Of a stretch of 64,000 nt of DNA, positions 24,721-36,545 are shown piece by piece. Made by a program: the position numbers and the translations under genes. Source of the DNA: Manduca sexta (taxonomy: Eukaryota > Arthropoda > Insecta > Lepidoptera > Sphingidae); assembly GCF_014839805.1 (NCBI RefSeq), contig NC_051121.1:2339116-2403115 (forward strand). The letters are read 5' to 3'. Numbering within the stretch: position 1 is the stretch's first letter; each line of letters begins with the position of its first letter. The notes beneath the pieces are model-generated. The model saw only the letters and a list, made by a program, of their open reading frames with translations, was not told where the DNA came from and made no database searches.

Positions 24721-27700
24721 TATTTAATGTTAATCATCGGTAGTTTTAACGTTGAACAAAAATCATGATATCTCAGATTTCGCCATAAATAGCAACATTT
24801 ACAACCAATTAGAACGACTATTAGAAACTAGAATATCATAAATAGAGACATTTAAGTGTTTGCATGGTAAATAATTAATTTAATAATAAAACACGCGCGT
24901 AATCAAGGGTAACGTATGCATATGCAAATCATAACGTAACAACTCCTATCTACAATGCAGATGAGATTGTATCTAGCACACGAGCGATTCCATTAAATTA
25001 TACATAAAGTAGTCAATCACTTGGCTTCTGCATAAAAAAATTCAACTATTTATATCTCAATCCTAAAAGGAGAGGCAAAGGAAAGTAGCACAATTCTGCC
25101 CCGCGATTTGGTACGTGACGGCTTTCGCTAAAAACCTATTTTTTTAAAGGGAAAAACTGATAAATTAACAATGCCCTGTTTAAGAATTGAATCTTGTGTC
25201 AAAGCGTCCTAAAAAACTAATATGTTTTAATATAGTTCGTATTCGGTGATAACTTTGAAGTTTGTTTACACGTGTCTTATATAATATGTAAATTTGCAGA
25301 GTAATAAAATAATGCCGTAAAATTCGGAGTGCGGTTCAAGGGGAGGTCAGAAGTATTTAATTATTTTTCTAAATTATTTTATTCCGCTTTGACATGTTAA
25401 AATTAATTTATTATCTTTTTAAAAAAATATTGGATTAAACTCAAAGTCCTACTTGCATCATCACATAAGTTACCAAAACAGCTTTTACATCAGTAGTTTG
25501 GTAAAGCTAAAGCGTATACTATGTAACTATAGTATGCATAAATATGTATATAAAATGTTTAACTCAGCAAAAAAAAACTATATTCATATTCTTAAAATTT
25601 TACCCGCCCGAACTGGCACCGCACCCTATCTTAGATTTAAGGCTTTCAAGGGAGTAGAGTCGGCGAGCCTTTGTGAGGACTGCAAAGGGCGGGCATGATT
25701 GTGGGCCCGAGTAATAGCGCTTTTTGTCGCGCGATAAAAAGGCGACCCGCGACACTGCGCGCGCGCACTTTTCAATGCCTTTCTTTTATACTTTTATTTA
25801 ATTTCGTGTGTTTGAAGTGCGTAAATTGGTTGAATGAGGCATTGTATTCTCGTAAAATATGAATTACGAGATATATTATTTTACATTTAGTTTGTGAATT
25901 GCATGTGTATATGACGGGGGTTTTCCCTTACATAAGTCAGTTATAAGCCTTTATTATTAAGCTGTTGTGTGAGATTTTGTTTTGTGTGTTTTAAATTAGA
26001 TGGCTAACGAACATGTAGGTCACCCGATAGTAAGTTACTACTGTTGTCCATTTTAATTATAATAATATTAGAGGAGTCATTGGCAGGCAAACCTATAAGG
26101 CAGGAATAAACTGACTTCTTGAAGATACTGCAGGGACATAAGACTTACGAAAGCGGTTTATTCAATTTTAGAGAAGATCAAATCAATTTATATTTATAAG
26201 TATAAAGCCTGCAATTATCTTTACGATTCTTTGAGTCTCTGAGATCAGAATAATATAATACGTGTTCTGCGTATATTATTTCAATTAATTAAATTAAATA
26301 TAAATGACGTTATAAAATTTAAAAATACGTAAATATTTGAATAAATATGCATTTATGAAATTAATATCCCGCACGGCGGCCGGTGCGTTGTGAAATTCAG
26401 TCAATCATAATAAAATGTAATAGTGTTGTTCGTTGTCGCGTAAAATATTGTCGATAGTCGAGTCGATAAGTTACGGAGACAAAGGTCGGCGCTTACAAAG
26501 CGCTCGGTAATCAAGATATCAGCCGACGCGTGGGCCGAGTGAAGAGAGATTACCGAAGAGATCGCTATAGGCTACAAGTTCGCCTTAATTGCAATAGAAT
26601 GTTGCATCTTTTTAATTAGATATTTGGTAATCCAATAAATGAATAAGTGGGTTATAAGGGATAATTATTGTCCACAGGTTTTTCAAATAAAGCCGGCAAA
26701 CGCGGATGTGCTTCTGAGTAACAACGTCTGACCACGTCTGACACTCGAATATTTTATAAAAAATATATTTATAAAGGACTGACTTACCAATTGACAACTT
26801 TTGTTTTATATCATAGCGCCCAGAACAGGAAAGAAAACACCTATCACGGAACCCATAGCTAAGCTTCATCGAAAACTACACAAAATAGTATAAAAAACAA
26901 AATCGCAAACCGCGTCTGCTAATCGCCAACCTCTCAACACTTGCCCGTACAACAATGCACATTCTGTTATGCGCCGGCGCAGCGGATTAGTGCAAGGCAG
27001 CGGAGCGCACGCGCCCACTAGACCCGACGTAATGCGGCCGGCGCCTGCCACACAAACAGACAGTTTCACGGGAACAAATGACGCCAAATATACATTGTTT
27101 GATATATTAACAATTTCAATAACGAAGTTAATGTCATTAATAGTCATAAATATCCGAATCCTGGACAAATTACTGTTGTAACTTCTAAACATAGAGGCAA
27201 ACCCATAAGCTATATATATTAGTATAGACACGTATTTTGCGTTTAATTATAAAATCTACGTGATCAGTAAACTAATTTCCATACACTGTAGTAAACACAT
27301 GTTTATTATATCCTATTGAAATGAATTCTCGAAGAATGACAACAGGAGATCAGTCGTAAAAATAATATAAACTTTGTAACAAGCAGGAAACACGTTCCAG
27401 ATATCAGTATCTATTGTCAACAGTACATAACAAGATAGCAAAAGAGATAGTTTCGTTACTTTAAAAGACAAAGATTTACGCCCGTTGATAACATTATAAT
27501 CAACATTAGCAGTGTTTTGTGTCTACGACTCTTAAATGATTTGTAAATCGATAAAGCAGTAATCGGTTAATTCATCGATACGAAATTAACGTTTCATTTT
27601 AACTGGGTAAAAAATCGAGCAATCGTCGAGAGACCGCCGTTATTTCTTTTGTTAGTTGACATTTCATTTGAATTATAAAATCCACCAAAATAATTAGTAT

Positions 27701-30146
27701 GGATATCCCACCACAGCAAAACAAAAAACAATCGAATCAATTGAATAACGAAATAATTGTTTTCCCATCGAACACTGCGTTTTACTGGCTATAGTGACAT
27801 AGTGGTCACTTTACCGTAACAAAAAAATCGAATCGATTGAACATAATTGTTTTCCAAACCAACACTACGTTCGGTCATGTTTCTTTTAATGTTACTTACA
27901 AGTATAGTAAGAATAAATCTTGTGCATTGTACGCGCGTCAATTATTTTTAATTTCCCCGAGTCCGGTGGTGTCGGGTTACATAGCCCTGCGTAGGATGGC
28001 GGCGCGGGTGGCACTGTGACTACACTACGATTCTGTATTGTAATGAGGCATGTAGCTTTGCGTATGGAAACTATGAATTTCGTGACACATAAACGATGAG
28101 AAGCAACCTCTTTCGACATTTAGCTTAGAGCGATTTTAAAAGTAAAACCACAACTCAAGTTTGATTTTTTTTATGTTACAGGGGGTAAGCGAGCATACGG
28201 TTCTGCTGCCCAAGAACATCTGCAATACCACGGGACATAGAGATACGTTGCCGGTTTTTTTAGCGGTAATACGCACTGTTTTTGAAGGTCGGTAAGTCGT
28301 ATCTGTCTGGAAATGCCGCTGGAATGAATTATAAGATGCTTGTCAATTTCACTTGTCAGCATAATCATCAGCCTCATGGAATCCGCTGCTGAGCTTAACT
28401 AAAGGTTTCTAGACGAACCTGTGAGACACAGCCTGCATGCAACGAGTTCCTACGAGACTGCGAAATTTAATTACTTCGTGATGTCCATCTTCATGATATT
28501 TTATTTTATATTAGGATGCACATGATGTAACACAGCAGCATTTCATGTACTTATTAAAGACTTGCGATAATTAGAGAAGGTTTTTTTTTACATAAATTGA
28601 GTTTTCGTAACTTTTATTAATAATTATAATATTTTTCACTAGTGACAATCGATTCAATTCCAAGTGTCCAATTAGAAAGATATCGCCATACTTTATTTTA
28701 TACTTCTTGGTACTTACTCATTCAGACCATTTTCTCTGTTTAAGTTCTCTAGACACATTCAAGATTACGATCTAACTTGTTTTAATTTCAACTTTGCATG
28801 ATTTAAATTCTTCAATTTCTATATACGTACAGTCAGCCAAAAAACTAGCTAAATAAATTCAAAACTTGAAATAACCGATATACAAGTTTATTTTATTTTT
28901 GTTAAAAAAAAAAATGTTGATGAAAACACTAAAATTGTATATTCGATTTGAAGTTTTTGCTACTTATGGAGGTATTTGTACAGTCATGTATAATAGCATG
29001 CCCATAGTGACTAAAATTTATCGTAATAAAAACAATTTATAAGCAAAATATGCAAACAAGACGAATTTAAATTCATATTTTTGATTAGTGGCGTTTTACA
29101 ACGAACTCCTACATTGGAAATAATAAAAACTATATGGTAAAATTTATTACCTTTAATCGTATTACGCTATACATTAATAAAAATGACACATCAAACTTTC
29201 GCCACCTCCTCGTTTATGTGACCTTGGTAACTAACTACTCGGGAACAATACTAATACAATAACAAAAGTAATTAGTGTTAATTTTATAACTCAATTACTG
29301 GCTTATATCATAACGAAATAAACATCGTTAATTGTCTTATAAATATATTTACAGAAAACTGATATATATCATGACTTTCATAAAATAATCTCTATTTATT
29401 TACAAAAATGAAACCATTAAAAGTTTTAAAACTGTCGAAAATCCAAATACAATTAAGGCGCCGGTATTTGTGATTTATTAATTATTAAAAAAGTACATTA
29501 AACGTACAATCTTGAGTTTTTATCTCTTAATGCACGGACATGTACTAATTAATACTTTTACTAATAGACGATGGGAGACGCGAGCCGAGCCAGCGCCCCG
29601 CCGAGTGCGCGCTCACGAACCACCGACTTTTTATCATTCATCCGCGCCGGTCGATAAACCGGCAGAGTTACGATCGCTGTAAAATCATCGACAAATTTTA
29701 TGTGACATCACTACTCGGCGGGTAGCCACGCCTACATCGCGTGCGTGGCTGTGAAATATATAGTTGTCTCTTTCTCGCTGTACTTGAATAGGCAAGTACG
29801 TTCATATGAGAAGTAATGATACTAAGTACTTGGAAATATGCGAAGGTGAATAGTATGGTAAATGTTGCAGGTTGACATGCCGCGAGTGTTAGCAAGTGTG
29901 GTTAATACGTTTACAACCAACGATGGTTAACATTGTTGGGTTTTTCTTGTGGAATGCATGTGTCGATTACACATAAAATGTACCTAAAATGTCTAACTGC
30001 ATTTTAACGATAATAGTGTTTTGTGTTTTATCTTGAGACGTTTATTTGAAAAATATTACTTATGATTAAGATGTATGTATTCGACAACCCTGATGACCAT
30101 GATGTATTAGATAATCTTATCGGAGAAGCTTTAATGATGGTTCGCA
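24721..30146. other. Long unassigned non-coding stretch
   Basis: About 5.4 kb without a recognised gene or a repeat copy shared inside the window. GC-rich patches occur at ~25590-25770, ~26960-27050 and ~29570-29670. Overlapping frames at 26866-27231 (-) and 26969-27181 (+) share one GC-rich patch and neither shows a domain. Frames at 28171-28377 and 29698-29895 are likewise unrecognised. Confidence 0.4.
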
Positions 30147-30174
30147 TTTATTTATTTATTTATTTATTTATTTA
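30147..30174 (-). repeat. (TAAA)7 3' tail of the LINE
   Basis: Seven uninterrupted TTTA units on the plus strand, right at the 3' end of the LINE. They end in cactttatata, where the conserved 3' UTR begins. Simple-repeat tails of this sort are typical of CR1/Jockey-type insertions. Confidence 0.85.
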
Positions 30175-30388
30175 GCACTTTATATACAAAAGTATACAGG
30201 CGGACTTAATGCCATAGGCATTCTCTACCAGTCAACCTTAAGGTGGTGCAGAGATAATCAAGGTAGGTGCATAAGAGGAAAATAAGAACAAAAACAAAAT
30301 AATCAGGAATCAAATAATAATTAATAAATGTACGTATATACGCATCAATAAATAAATACATAAGATAAATATTATAATATATATGTAT

Positions 30389-30392
<4 letters not shown>

Positions 30393-30429
<37 letters not shown>
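30393..30429. repeat. (TA)n microsatellite in LINE 3' UTR
   Basis: About 18 uninterrupted TA units inside the LINE 3' untranslated region, flanked by less regular atatat stretches. Confidence 0.95.
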
Positions 30430-30435
<6 letters not shown>

Positions 30436-30447
30436 ATATATAAAGAA

Positions 30448-33401
30448 CTAAGGTGGTGACTCTTCCGCTTTACTCGAGAGTAATTGCCGGACCCTCATTT
30501 TGAACGCTAGTCGCGTAGTGGACGCCCTGATTTCGAGGGGGAGTGAATTCCACATAAGAATAGACTGAACAGTGAAAGAAGAATGAGTGAAGTCAGAACT
30601 ATGAGGGGGACATTTGAGAAGAAGATTATTAGAAGAGCGAAGGTTTCTGTTATGACTGTCACAAAGATATTGAAAGTTTGAAGATAAATAAGTAGGAGGG
30701 GTAGGGGACATAAGAAGAGAGAATAGGGTAGTAAGTGCACGCAATGAGCGGCGCTGGCGAATAGGTAGCCATTTTAATTGCAAACGATGCGAGGAAATGT
30801 GGTCATATTTACGAAGGTTAAATACGAGTCGAATGCAGTTATTAAGAAGTCGGTCCAGTTTGTTAAGTAGATCTGCATTCAGGTCAAAATAGCACACATC
30901 ACCATAATCGATTATGGGAAGGATTAAGGTTTGCACCAGCATAGTCTTAGTCTTTGGCGTGAGGAAGTTTTAAGGCGATATAGAGTGCGAAGAGTACCGG
31001 TGACTCTTTGACAGACAGAGGTTACCTGGGGCCTCCAGCTCAGGGTGGAGTCGATGTGTAAGCCTAGGTCTCGAACAGTAGACGACCAAGGTATGATAGT
31101 GTCATTAAATATGACAGATGGAATACTTATTGAAGCCAACCTACTGATCATTCTCGGGCTACCTACAATAATGGCCTGACATTTCGTTGGATTAACCGGT
31201 AGACCGAAACTATCAGACCAGCCTTTAATATATGCAAGGTCCCTGTTTACCCTATTTACAGCTGCAGATACACAATCAACTCCAGCCTGAGAATATATCT
31301 GCAAGTCATCGGCGTATAGATGGTACGCACACTGAAGGTTTTGAGTGATGAGATTAATAAACATGGAGAACAATAATGGGGAAAGTATGCCGCCTTGAGG
31401 GACTCCAGAGTCAATATCGCACCAACTTGACGAGGAATCGCCAATACGTACTGACTGCTGACGCCCCTGGAGGTAAGATGAGAACCAGTCCAGTGCCGAG
31501 GGAGAGATCAAAAAGTGGGAGAGGACTGCAAGAAGGATGTCATGACTGACGGTATTGAAGGCATTTGAAAAGTCAATCAAAACCAGAACAGTGACTTTGG
31601 CATCCTCCATGCCCGCTCTGATATCGTCAGTCACTTTCAGGAGCGCGGTAACAGTGCTGTGGCCTGGCCTAAAGCCAGACTGCAATGGGCATAATAGGTT
31701 GTTCAAGTGTACATACCGAGACAGTTGCTTATGAGCACAGGCCTCCAGCACTTTGGAAAGGAAAGGGAGAATGGATATGGGACGGAAATCCTTAGCGAGT
31801 GAGGGATTAGGAATTTTGGGGAGGGGAATAACAATGGCTTTTCGCCATAGAGACGGAAAGAAGCCAGTGTTGAGGGAGTCATTAATAATGTTTGAAATGA
31901 CTGGGAGAAGGTGGTCAAGAATAGGAACTAACATACGGCGACTGATATTGTCACAGCCAGTCGCGTTAGATTTAATCGAAAGGATAATCTTTTTGACCTC
32001 TGCAGGCGGCACTGAAGAAAATTGGAAGGGGTCTATTTTAGGCCTGGGGAGCCCAGCTAAGAAATCTATGGTGCGACGCTTGGTTTGGTAATCAATCAAG
32101 GCGATAGTTGAAAAATGACAATTAATATCATCCAAACCAATAGTCGCCCCACAAAGTTCTTGATTTTTATCTTTACCAATACCTAAAGTTCTAAGGAACC
32201 TCCAGATACTGGCAGGAGAAGACGAAGATATATTGCTGAGAATGTGACGGCGTTTAGCGTTACGCACCATCTGGTTACACCGATTCCTTGCAGTTTTGAA
32301 GAGGCACCAGTTCGCTTCTGAACGGTCTCTTCTGTACTGACGGAAAGTTCGATCCCTTCGCCTCATCGCCATACGGACCCCTTGTGTCATCCATGGCGCA
32401 GGAGGACGCTTTACTTTAATTTTCTTAACGGGAGCATGCCTGTCATAGAGTGAAGTGATTTTGGCATTAAAGATGCCAACTTTTTCCTCTAGTGAAGTAG
32501 CAGTTGACAGTTCAGCCCAATTTAGGATTGCAGCGTCCCTATCAAGCTTATTCATGTCTATCCGACTAAAACAACGCAAGTTCAATACCTTAGGTGGGAA
32601 CTTAGGAGGTTTAAGGGTGTAACAGATAAAAATGAGGTCATGATGAGAGAAGCCAGGGGCAGGATATTGACCATGAGAGGAAATGAGGGAAGGAGTAGAG
32701 GTAAGGATAATATCAAGCCAAGTGTCATGGCCGTCAGCGTTGTGATGAGTAGCTTGCAAGGGTAAGACATGTAGGCTGACAGATTCAAGGATGGTTAGGA
32801 GTTTACGGGACCGGGAAGATTGGGAGGCGAGGAGATCCGTATTTAAATCGCCCATGATGATGTGATGTGCGTACTCTGACCCTAAAGATTCCAGAACTGA
32901 TTCCAGACTGGAGAAGTAGTCAAGAGATGGAGGACAGTAGATAACACCAAGTAAAGATTTCACTCCCTTGACCCAAACCTCGAGGAAGAGATATTCCGCA
33001 GATGCAGAATAAAGAGACGAAGAAGAAGAGGCAGCAATTTTATACCTAAAGTCACTGCGGAGATAAATGGCGACACCACCCCCTCTCCTGTCGACTCGAT
33101 CATTCCTTATCAGAATGAAGCCAGGAATCGGGTACAAAGCAGAAGGAAAATGAGGTTTGAGCCAACTCTCAGAAATCAGGATAGCGTGTACATTAACATC
33201 TGAAAAAGTTTCAATCAGATCGCTGTAGTGACTTGGTACACTTTGCGCATTGATGTGACATACATTAAAGTTGTGGACGGTTGAAAGATTAAATTCCTTG
33301 CGCACCAAGTCACCCAGCCCATCAGCTACTGAGCAAAAACTATTTTCACTTGACGACACAGCAAATTCATCAGCGGAATAATAAGAGTCATCCGACAACA
33401 T
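30448..33401 (-). pseudogene. LINE ORF2: endonuclease / reverse transcriptase, one frameshift
   Basis: Encodes the enzyme that nicks target DNA and copies the LINE RNA onto it. The first frame (33401-30924, 825 codons) has an APE-type endonuclease at residues ~45-260: HINAQS with Asn51, SESWL with Glu78, IMGDLN (183-187), TWLD (227-230) and SHHDL (252-256). The reverse transcriptase core is at ~515-790: LIDFSNAF (608-615), GVPQGGILSP (666-675) and YADD (696-699). The reading then shifts near 30961-30968 into another frame, which continues 164 codons to 30448 (LPIIDYGDVCYFD and WLPIRQRR at its start). One lost base in the act-tcc-tca context explains the shift. An in-frame stop at ~33453 supports the ATG at 33401. 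All key catalytic residues are present, so the copy is young but probably inactive unless the shift is an assembly error. Confidence 0.93.
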
Positions 33402-33911
33402 AACAATATTAATTATAAATATAATATAAATATATAAAATACAAATACAGTATCAGTATGAATACAGGTGCAACAGCACTTTCTCTGCACCACCCGCCAG
33501 CCAAACCGCACACCAAAAAGAGAAAAAAAAAAAAAAAAAAAATAACAATAAATACAACCATAAAAGACAACCACAGGATAAAACAAAAAAAAAACATAAC
33601 AAAAAATGTGTACAAATTTACAGTGTCCAAATAGCATAAGGAGAAAAAAAATAGTTTCTGAACGACTGTCAGGGCAGGCAACACAATAAAACTTAATGTC
33701 AATTGGCTACTGACAGCTGACAGCACATTAAACAATAATTACAAAATAAACAATGGGTAGTTTTAACCCAATTAAAGAGAAACGTAGTATAGAATTAAGA
33801 GTGAACGCGAACAGAACAGAAAATAACAAAATTTAGAGACTATAATATAAAAAGTGAAGACTACTGTGGTTGTATTGGAACTAGTATTATATCAATCATA
33901 AACGCATCAAT
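33402..33911 (-). other. ORF1-ORF2 spacer of the LINE with T20 run
   Basis: About 510 bp between ORF1 and ORF2. In the sense direction it holds a 20-base T-run (plus-strand A-run, 33523-33542). The hydrophobic reading frames at 33409-33735 are translations of this T-rich DNA and show no conserved feature. The spacer is long compared with elements whose ORFs nearly touch, so ORF2 may need its own initiation mechanism or the spacer may have expanded. Confidence 0.7.
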
Positions 33912-34655
33912 TCACTTCTTACGCGACTTGGTTGAGTCCGAAGTCAATGCAGGACCCCCGCTGCGATTAGCCGCTGATGAAAAGGTGTTAAGCGCTTTAG
34001 GGAACTTGGCGATTATTGGATTCAACTCGTCGATGGAGGTGAACTTGACTCGATCACCATCTGGTGTTTTCAAGAACACTGTGCCATCCTGCGTCCAAAC
34101 TGCCCTTATCCCGAAGTGTTGCCGAGCAAGAGCGAATACCAACTGTCGAGGCTTAGTTAGGAACTCTTTCGCAGTTATTGGAGACCCTTTGAGTTTTGAT
34201 TTGGCCCTCCACACTGCTGCACGATGGCCAAATTGGGAGAACCAGACCAGGATTGGTCGCTGATGCTCCTGAGTGCGCGTCCCGATCCTATGGCAGGCAG
34301 ATAAAGAAGAGGCCGTGATATCCTTGAGCCCCATGGTGTTGTTTATTGTGTCAAGGACAGCAGCTGTACAGTTCTCGCCGGCTGATTCGTTAACCCCAAG
34401 AAAAACAAGAGCTTTTCTCCGATGACGGGTCTCAATAACATCAATCATTTGGGAGCATTCGTTGATTTGACTCCTCAGCAGCCGCAACATCTCAAACATG
34501 ATCTCTCTAAATGTCCGGAACTCTTCAGCGACCCGCGCCACTGTGTCTTTGCCGGGGCCACCAGACTGCAGCTTGGCCTCAAGCTCCGCCATCCTCTGTG
34601 TGAAGCATTCTTCCAGCTTGTTTTGGGTGTTCACAATACTAGCTAGTTGAGCCAT
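33912..34655 (-). CDS. LINE ORF1: L1-ORF1-like RNA-binding protein
   Basis: Predicted RNA-packaging protein of the LINE, 247 aa from the ATG at 34655. An upstream ATG at 34766 would add 37 residues of unlikely sequence (MYSVLTQYIVISNC). Residues ~5-75 look like a coiled coil, with heptad-like Leu/Met/Ile spacing (NKLEECFTQRMAELEAKL, EIMFEMLRLLRSQI). Residues ~80-150 resemble an RRM-like domain (KALVFLGV, CHRIG at 121-125, RPILVWF at 133-139). Residues ~155-212 resemble the C-terminal domain (EFLTKPRQLVFALAR, VWTQDGTVFLK). A basic tail ends KSRKK. No CCHC zinc knuckle is visible. This matches the Transposase_22/L1 ORF1 plan used by many arthropod LINEs. The frame is open throughout. Expression would need an internal promoter in the 5' UTR to the right. 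Confidence 0.85.
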   Translation of the reverse strand: MAQLASIVNTQNKLEECFTQRMAELEAKLQSGGPGKDTVARVAEEFRTFREIMFEMLRLLRSQINECSQMIDVIETRHRRKALVFLGVNESAGENCTAAVLDTINNTMGLKDITASSLSACHRIGTRTQEHQRPILVWFSQFGHRAAVWRAKSKLKGSPITAKEFLTKPRQLVFALARQHFGIRAVWTQDGTVFLKTPDGDRVKFTSIDELNPIIAKFPKALNTFSSAANRSGGPALTSDSTKSRKK

Positions 34656-35088
34656 AGTGAATTGTGCGGTTGTTTTAATGTGCAAGTTCTTGACTGGCAG
34701 GTGGTGTTTAAAATAGTTACACAAGCAGTTTGAAATAACTATGTACTGTGTTAATACACTATACAATACGTGAAATTATACTATAAAAGTTAAAAATGTA
34801 CTAAAAAACTCGGTTTTATTGAATAAAATTAACAGATGATTTTAAAATACGTCTACACTTATTTACACCTACCGCCGAAAAATTCCGAATTCCATTTAAA
34901 TTCCGGATTCAAAATATATACTTTTTTTTTAAACCGCGGCCATCTTAATTTTTATATATGGTAACACTGATCCAAGTCAAACAAAATTGCAGTATATGGT
35001 CCACCGACTATTCAATTCGACATTTGATGAGCTTATAATATCCTTCATACTCAAGAGTATGGTACTATAAGATCTAAAGGAATCTAAC

Positions 35089-35322
35089 GTAAACGCGGAT
35101 AGCGATCATCGTACACAAGGTGTTAAAACCCGCCATAGTAGCCCGCGTAAGTCTGTCGCGTTCCGGGATCAGCTTGTATATATCCGGATCCATCAAGCCG
35201 GCATAATTGTATTGACTGTTGAGGGGTAATCATCTCTCGTCAATCGATATTCTATTGGACCCCACTCCACATACCATCAGTTGCAGTGGGGTCATTTTTC
35301 GAATCCGTATAAAAAAAAAAAA
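35089..35322 (+). repeat. Repeat family D, near-complete copy with poly(A)
   Basis: Runs from gcggatagcg through acaaggtgttaaaacccgcc, cgcgttccgggatcagc, tatatatccggatcc and gccggcataattgta to accatcagttgcagtgggg, then ccgtat and a 12-A tail (35311-35322). It gives the family's polarity and is collinear, in reverse, with 10714-10972. Confidence 0.8.
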
Positions 35323-36289
35323 TATTCGCGTGACCGTCCCGCCTCCGGAGGTTATGAACGGTCCTGGACATTAACAAACGTCATATTAACGTATTGTGCG
35401 TGGCGGCACCGCGGCGCTAACATTGCCTAATTACGTCATTATGTCAATACAATGTCGCGCAATCGTAAAACTTAAATATCGTTTGTAATATTGTTAGAAT
35501 TTAGGGAAGGAACAATTGATATTGTTTGAGTATGTTATGTGATAGCTTAGGTGAATAGACAATGGACAGTCTACCACAGCATGGTTGAATCCGTCTACCG
35601 GAGATGGAACTTCTGGAAATATCCTGCGAAGTAACAGACTAGACATATTTCAAGGCCGATTTGTAGGCTTTCTTCTGTCGAATAAGGGCTTATTTTTAAC
35701 GAACTTCGTAATTAGAGGAGGTTCTTTACCTCTATCATTTATTAACCGATTAGGAAAAACCTTTTTTTATTTAAAAGGATATAAGTACTTCCAGATTGTC
35801 CCGATAGAAATATTTTTAACAACTATTTAGTAGTTTGTTTTGTAGCCGAAATAACTGGAATAAGTATATCATCCAAGTAAACAAAATAGCGATTGTTTCT
35901 TACCCATCACTTTTTCAGTCGTTTTTCCTTAGCAACAACTGAAAAATAACCTCCATTCAGACGACCTATTGATATTAAATGTTCAAAGACATGCTATTCC
36001 GAACAGAACTGTGACTTGTAAATACTTTTTATTATTTATCACAAAACTTCGTTACGTAAGTGCACGTAGTTCAAGCGCAGCTGTTGTATTTTTTCAGACA
36101 TTTAAGGCGTCGACAGCTGGCGGCCGTTAATCACTCGTTTAACTGATCCTGGGATTAGTCGCCGCCTTAACGGAATCCTTTTGACAACGCGATTTGTGGT
36201 CTCGTCGCCGAAGGTCATAAAAAATATAATGATTTATAGGAGAGGATGATATGTATTCAGAAGGAATACTATTTTCTAATTTTATATAC
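35323..36289. other. Unassigned non-coding DNA
   Basis: No recognised repeat copy or gene. The 35585-35830 frame has no motif. A locally GC-rich stretch lies at ~35395-35420. Confidence 0.4.
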
Positions 36290-36545
36290 TAACTAGTTGA
36301 TCAGACGTTGTCCTGTCTTAACTCTGTATGCACGCAACTCTGTATTCAAACCACTGACAGTTATGAAAAATTAATATTGTCGTTAAGTTTTCTGATCTTT
36401 TCCTATTTTCCGCGCAATTTTTTGATTTTTTTCTTTCATAAGAACCTTCTACTGACAATAACAAACACAACAAACAAACAAAAAAGAGAAATCGGTCCAG
36501 CCGTTCACGCGTGATGGCGTGACCAAGGGAAATAGGGATTCATTT
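36290..36545. repeat. Possible E-type interspersed element
   Basis: Starts tatactaactagttgatcag and ends caccaaggg-like and attcatttttatatatatatag after aaatcggtccagccgttcacg. The 'aaatcggtccagccgttc' phrase and the tatatata-bounded end are common in insect interspersed elements. No internal copy confirms it. Confidence 0.4.

Larger units (their letters stand above)
30147..34800 (-). mobile_element. Non-LTR retrotransposon (LINE; Jockey/CR1-like)
   Basis: A nearly complete LINE read on the minus strand: 5' UTR (~34800-34656), ORF1 (34655-33912), a ~510-bp spacer, ORF2 (33401-30448, frameshifted), 3' UTR (30447-30175) and a (TAAA)7 tail (plus strand (TTTA)7 at 30147-30174). Endonuclease plus reverse transcriptase with no RNase H domain is the arrangement of Jockey/CR1-type elements. 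The 5' boundary is approximate, and I could not find a target-site duplication. It is the only source of long reading frames in the window. Confidence 0.92.

Noticed and set aside
31753..32091. 112-aa plus-strand frame
   Set aside because: It is antisense to the reverse transcriptase coding region of the LINE.
33409..33735. 108-aa hydrophobic minus-strand frame that could be a membrane protein
   Set aside because: The Phe/Leu/Tyr content comes from the T20 tract and T-rich spacer of the LINE; no conserved feature.
34656..34766. Upstream ATG extending LINE ORF1 by 37 residues
   Set aside because: The extension is unlike the rest of the protein; MAQLASIVN at 34655 begins directly before the coiled coil.
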